From: Promethearchaeota archaeon
GTDB taxonomy: Archaea; Asgardarchaeota; Thorarchaeia; Thorarchaeales; Thorarchaeaceae
Direction of reading: 5' to 3'
Assembly (NCBI GenBank): GCA_014728035.1
Contig: WJMJ01000071.1
Location: 1 to 64,000, forward strand
DNA: 64,000 bases
The translations under genes were made by a program, and so were the position numbers. Below the pieces are notes generated by a model. It did no database searches, had not been told where the DNA came from, and saw only the letters and a program-made list of their open reading frames with translations. Shown here in pieces: positions 61,956 through 64,000 of this stretch (positions within the stretch are counted from its first letter, which is position 1; each line of letters begins with the position of its first letter).

Positions 61956-63446
61956 GTGCTACATATCAGAGCGACTCGTGATATTCCTAGACAAAATATT
62001 AGGAAAGGTGATGAATTTCACCTCTATATAGTTGATTTTCACCATCATATGGGGCGCGAAAAAAGTCATCAAAACACACCGTCTGGAGCATATGAATTCT
62101 ATACCTTACTTTGGTTTGAAATGCAGAAAATTTCTAAAGATATGAGCGAGTCCGATAGTTTTCTTTTCGAGCCTTTAGGGGTGGTGCCTACTCCTATGGT
62201 TTCAGACTTATTTGAAGCAAAAAAGAGTTGGAATCGATTGAATCATGGATGGCTTATTGATAGAAGCGTCGTTTTTCCATATACTGATGACTATTCAATG
62301 AGTGGTTATCCCGACAAACCCTCCTTTCATACCTCAAATGAGAAAATCGCAGGATGGACAACCCGCCCGCCAAATTCAGCTCGTCTTATTGGTTTTTGTA
62401 GGGTGGATCCACTCGATGGATCTAAGATTTCTAAGGAATCAGCTGTAAAAGAGTTAGATTATGCAATTGGAACTTTAGGTCTACGAGGACTAAAATTACA
62501 TCCGTTGGCTCAATTATTTGTTGATGCGATAGAAGATGATTTGACTGCACGCGTAATGAAGCGAGCTGCGGAATGGTGTATTCCTGTAATTTTTGATACT
62601 CGCAACATAAATACTGCAATAAAGATTCAGAACCTTGTTTCTCAGGTACGAGAAGATAATCCTTCGTTATCTAATGATTTGAAGGTCGTATTAGCTCATT
62701 GTGGAATGAATCCAGGAGACTCTCGTCTTTATAGAATTCTTAGAGACCCCGCCATCTATGGTGAAACTTCCAGTCTACATGGGAAGGACATTCCCGTTCT
62801 TTTCGAAATGGCACAAGAGCGTATACGTATCATGGGTGAGAGCTGGTCTAACAAAATCCTATTTGGTACTGATTACAGTTTCTTATCTGTACAAGCAATT
62901 GACCTCATTCTTTTTTTACTCACTCACGAGTTTCCTGGCACTTTAGCTGATGCTCAAAAAATATTAGCAGGTAATGCTCTCACACTGATAAATAGACCAT
63001 TTTTCTCAAAATCCAAAACCATTACAAAATCTCAACAATATTCATTCTCTTATGATAGAGCTGAACCGATCAAGGAGTTTCTGATCAAGCTATTCCTGAA
63101 AAAAGATATTGATTTGGCTTCTTTAGACGTGATGATTCCTCCGTCTTCTACCTGGCCTGATTTGGAGCCATTGCAAAATGGTGGTTATAATGGAATTCAT
63201 TTCGACTCACTTATAGCTTCACTTAGAAAACGTGATGGGTCTAAAGAATTACATCTATGGCTAAGAGAAAATCTTGGATTAGTAAGACTATCCCTGTTAC
63301 AAAGTCATGGTGATAAATCTTTGAAAAAACTAGAATTAACGTCTGATTCTATACCTCAATCTCTTTATGAAGAATTGGAATCAACCAACGTTCAGACCGA
63401 TTCATTTGGTGAGATTCTAAGTCACGTTTCAGAGATATTTTCATAG
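61956..63446 (+). CDS. amidohydrolase-2 family metal-dependent hydrolase with a C-terminal extension
   Basis: The N-terminal ~350 residues are a TIM-barrel hydrolase with an apparently intact metal site: VDFHHHMG (His29, His31), GLRGLKLHPL, VLAHCGMN and FGTDYSFLS with the catalytic aspartate. The family includes decarboxylases and hydrolases; no substrate is indicated. A ~130-residue C-terminal extension of unknown fold follows. The GTG start at 61956 has GAGG eight bases upstream, and no other start precedes the metal motif. It is divergent from the pseudo-enzyme homologue, so the two likely arose by duplication. Confidence 0.78.
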   Translation: MLHIRATRDIPRQNIRKGDEFHLYIVDFHHHMGREKSHQNTPSGAYEFYTLLWFEMQKISKDMSESDSFLFEPLGVVPTPMVSDLFEAKKSWNRLNHGWLIDRSVVFPYTDDYSMSGYPDKPSFHTSNEKIAGWTTRPPNSARLIGFCRVDPLDGSKISKESAVKELDYAIGTLGLRGLKLHPLAQLFVDAIEDDLTARVMKRAAEWCIPVIFDTRNINTAIKIQNLVSQVREDNPSLSNDLKVVLAHCGMNPGDSRLYRILRDPAIYGETSSLHGKDIPVLFEMAQERIRIMGESWSNKILFGTDYSFLSVQAIDLILFLLTHEFPGTLADAQKILAGNALTLINRPFFSKSKTITKSQQYSFSYDRAEPIKEFLIKLFLKKDIDLASLDVMIPPSSTWPDLEPLQNGGYNGIHFDSLIASLRKRDGSKELHLWLRENLGLVRLSLLQSHGDKSLKKLELTSDSIPQSLYEELESTNVQTDSFGEILSHVSEIFS

Positions 63447-63494
63447 TCCACCTCAGATTTTATAACACAAATTAGAGATAGCATATCATCAGAT

Positions 63495-63501
63495 AAGGAG
63501 G
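63495..63501 (+). promoter_or_regulatory. strong ribosome-binding site before the last gene
   Basis: AAGGAGG at 63495-63501 is the best Shine-Dalgarno match in this region. The nearest in-frame codon at normal spacing is ATT at 63510, while the first conventional start, GTG at 63522, is 20 bases away. Confidence 0.45.
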
Positions 63502-63521
63502 CTACTACGATTACAAAATCA

Positions 63522-64000
63522 GTGAAATTGGAAATCATTGATGGTGGAGACCTTAGAGGTTACGCCAATTTGCATCCCGCTACAGCAAAAAGATTGAATT
63601 CAGATATTGGGTCGATTGTTATTTTTGAAGACCCCCATAGCAGTTTTTGGGGCGCAGCGGAGATTCGGAAAAGCAAGGATATTGATGAGAACCAGATAGT
63701 AGTAGACTCGCTAGTACTTGAGGCATCACTTCTTATGGAAGGTGATGAGGTAGAAGTAGTTCTTTATGATGAAGATATGATTGCTTTAGAGTATGTTGAA
63801 TTTGGATTAAAACCCCTCACAGAAGATGCGAATACTGATGATTTGGTTAGTAGAGCAGCTGAATCATTTGATACTCTTGAAAAATTAATTGGGGGTCGGT
63901 TGGTATATCCTGGTATGTCCTTTAATTGGCCAGAGTTGGATGTTAAAGTTGAAATCTTGACAACACGACCTTCTCTTTCAGGAAAAAGTTTTGCGAAGCT
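63522..64000 (+). CDS. Cdc48-N-domain-like protein, partial (runs off the right edge)
   Basis: About 160 residues are visible and the frame is open to the end of the window. They follow the Cdc48/p97 N-domain: a double-psi barrel half (KLEIIDGGDLRGYANLHP, GSIVIFEDPHSSFWGAAEIRK, QIVVDSLVLEASLLMEGDEVEVVLYD), then a second half with LIGGRLVYPGMSF and DVKVEILTTRPSL. The rest could be AAA+ ATPase modules or another VWA domain; the window cannot tell. The start is GTG 63522 or possibly ATT 63510. It probably belongs to the cluster that begins at 55321. Confidence 0.65.
   Translation, partial: MKLEIIDGGDLRGYANLHPATAKRLNSDIGSIVIFEDPHSSFWGAAEIRKSKDIDENQIVVDSLVLEASLLMEGDEVEVVLYDEDMIALEYVEFGLKPLTEDANTDDLVSRAAESFDTLEKLIGGRLVYPGMSFNWPELDVKVEILTTRPSLSGKSFAK

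Noticed and set aside
1..64000. CRISPR array, prophage or insertion sequence
   Set aside because: I saw no regularly spaced direct repeats, cas genes, integrase or transposase anywhere in the window.

Overview
The window is AT-rich, densely packed archaeal DNA that most probably comes from an Asgard (Promethearchaeota) archaeon, perhaps a Thorarchaeia-type lineage. The assignment is inferred from gene content. It has archaeal informational and metabolic genes: a fused ADP-forming acyl-CoA synthetase, an archaeal-type thiolase with its DUF35 partner, a TrmB-like regulator, PAC2 and PDCD5-like proteins, and a cyclic-2,3-diphosphoglycerate-synthetase-like protein. It also has domains with a eukaryote-like flavour: an E2F/DP-like winged helix, a longin-like domain, a decayed Ras-like fold, an E1-like protein and several Cdc48-N-like domains. 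TTG and GTG starts are common. I saw no rRNA, tRNA, CRISPR array or insertion sequence.

Layout. 0.3-8.7 kb: an unknown protein, a giant TrmB-type coiled-coil regulator, RimI, a zinc-ribbon membrane protein, a MIP18-family protein, a GTPase-like protein next to an acidic disordered protein, and an E1-like adenylyltransferase. 8.7-14.8 kb: DUF362, an aminotransferase, a YkgJ-type cysteine-cluster protein, a sugar epimerase, two tandem paralogues with four conserved cysteines, and a small ribbon-helix-helix protein. 14.9-27.9 kb: acyl-CoA metabolism, with ADP-forming acyl-CoA synthetase, a DRTGG protein, a nitroreductase, an SCP2 protein, 3-hydroxyacyl-CoA dehydrogenase, two crotonases, thiolase and DUF35. 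Together these cover activation and the last three steps of beta-oxidation (or its reverse); no acyl-CoA dehydrogenase is present.

28.0-40.2 kb: a glycerol/three-carbon region. It carries an FGGY kinase, GlpA, GlpB and GlpC, an FAD oxidase resembling alkyl-DHAP synthase and GlcD, a second CCG iron-sulfur protein, a radical SAM protein and an aldehyde dehydrogenase. An inverted repeat flanks the likely TATA box in front of glpA. 40.2-54.2 kb: housekeeping and uncharacterised genes: an RNA m5C methyltransferase, a PDCD5-like protein, a coiled-coil winged-helix protein, TatD, PAC2, a longin-like/winged-helix fusion, a tRNA-binding-like OB protein with a MazG-like partner, a PaaK-like ligase and a cDPGS-like protein.

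54.2-64.0 kb: the most unusual part. An E2F/DP-like transcription factor and a TM1367-type cyclophilin fold precede a cluster of VWA, Cdc48-N-like and amidohydrolase-fold proteins. One 882-residue member joins a decayed amidohydrolase, a Cdc48-N-like region and a VWA-like region in one chain. A further Cdc48-N-like gene runs off the right edge. No AAA+ ATPase is visible inside the window, so the partner of these domains is unknown. The cluster looks like an uncharacterised multi-protein system.
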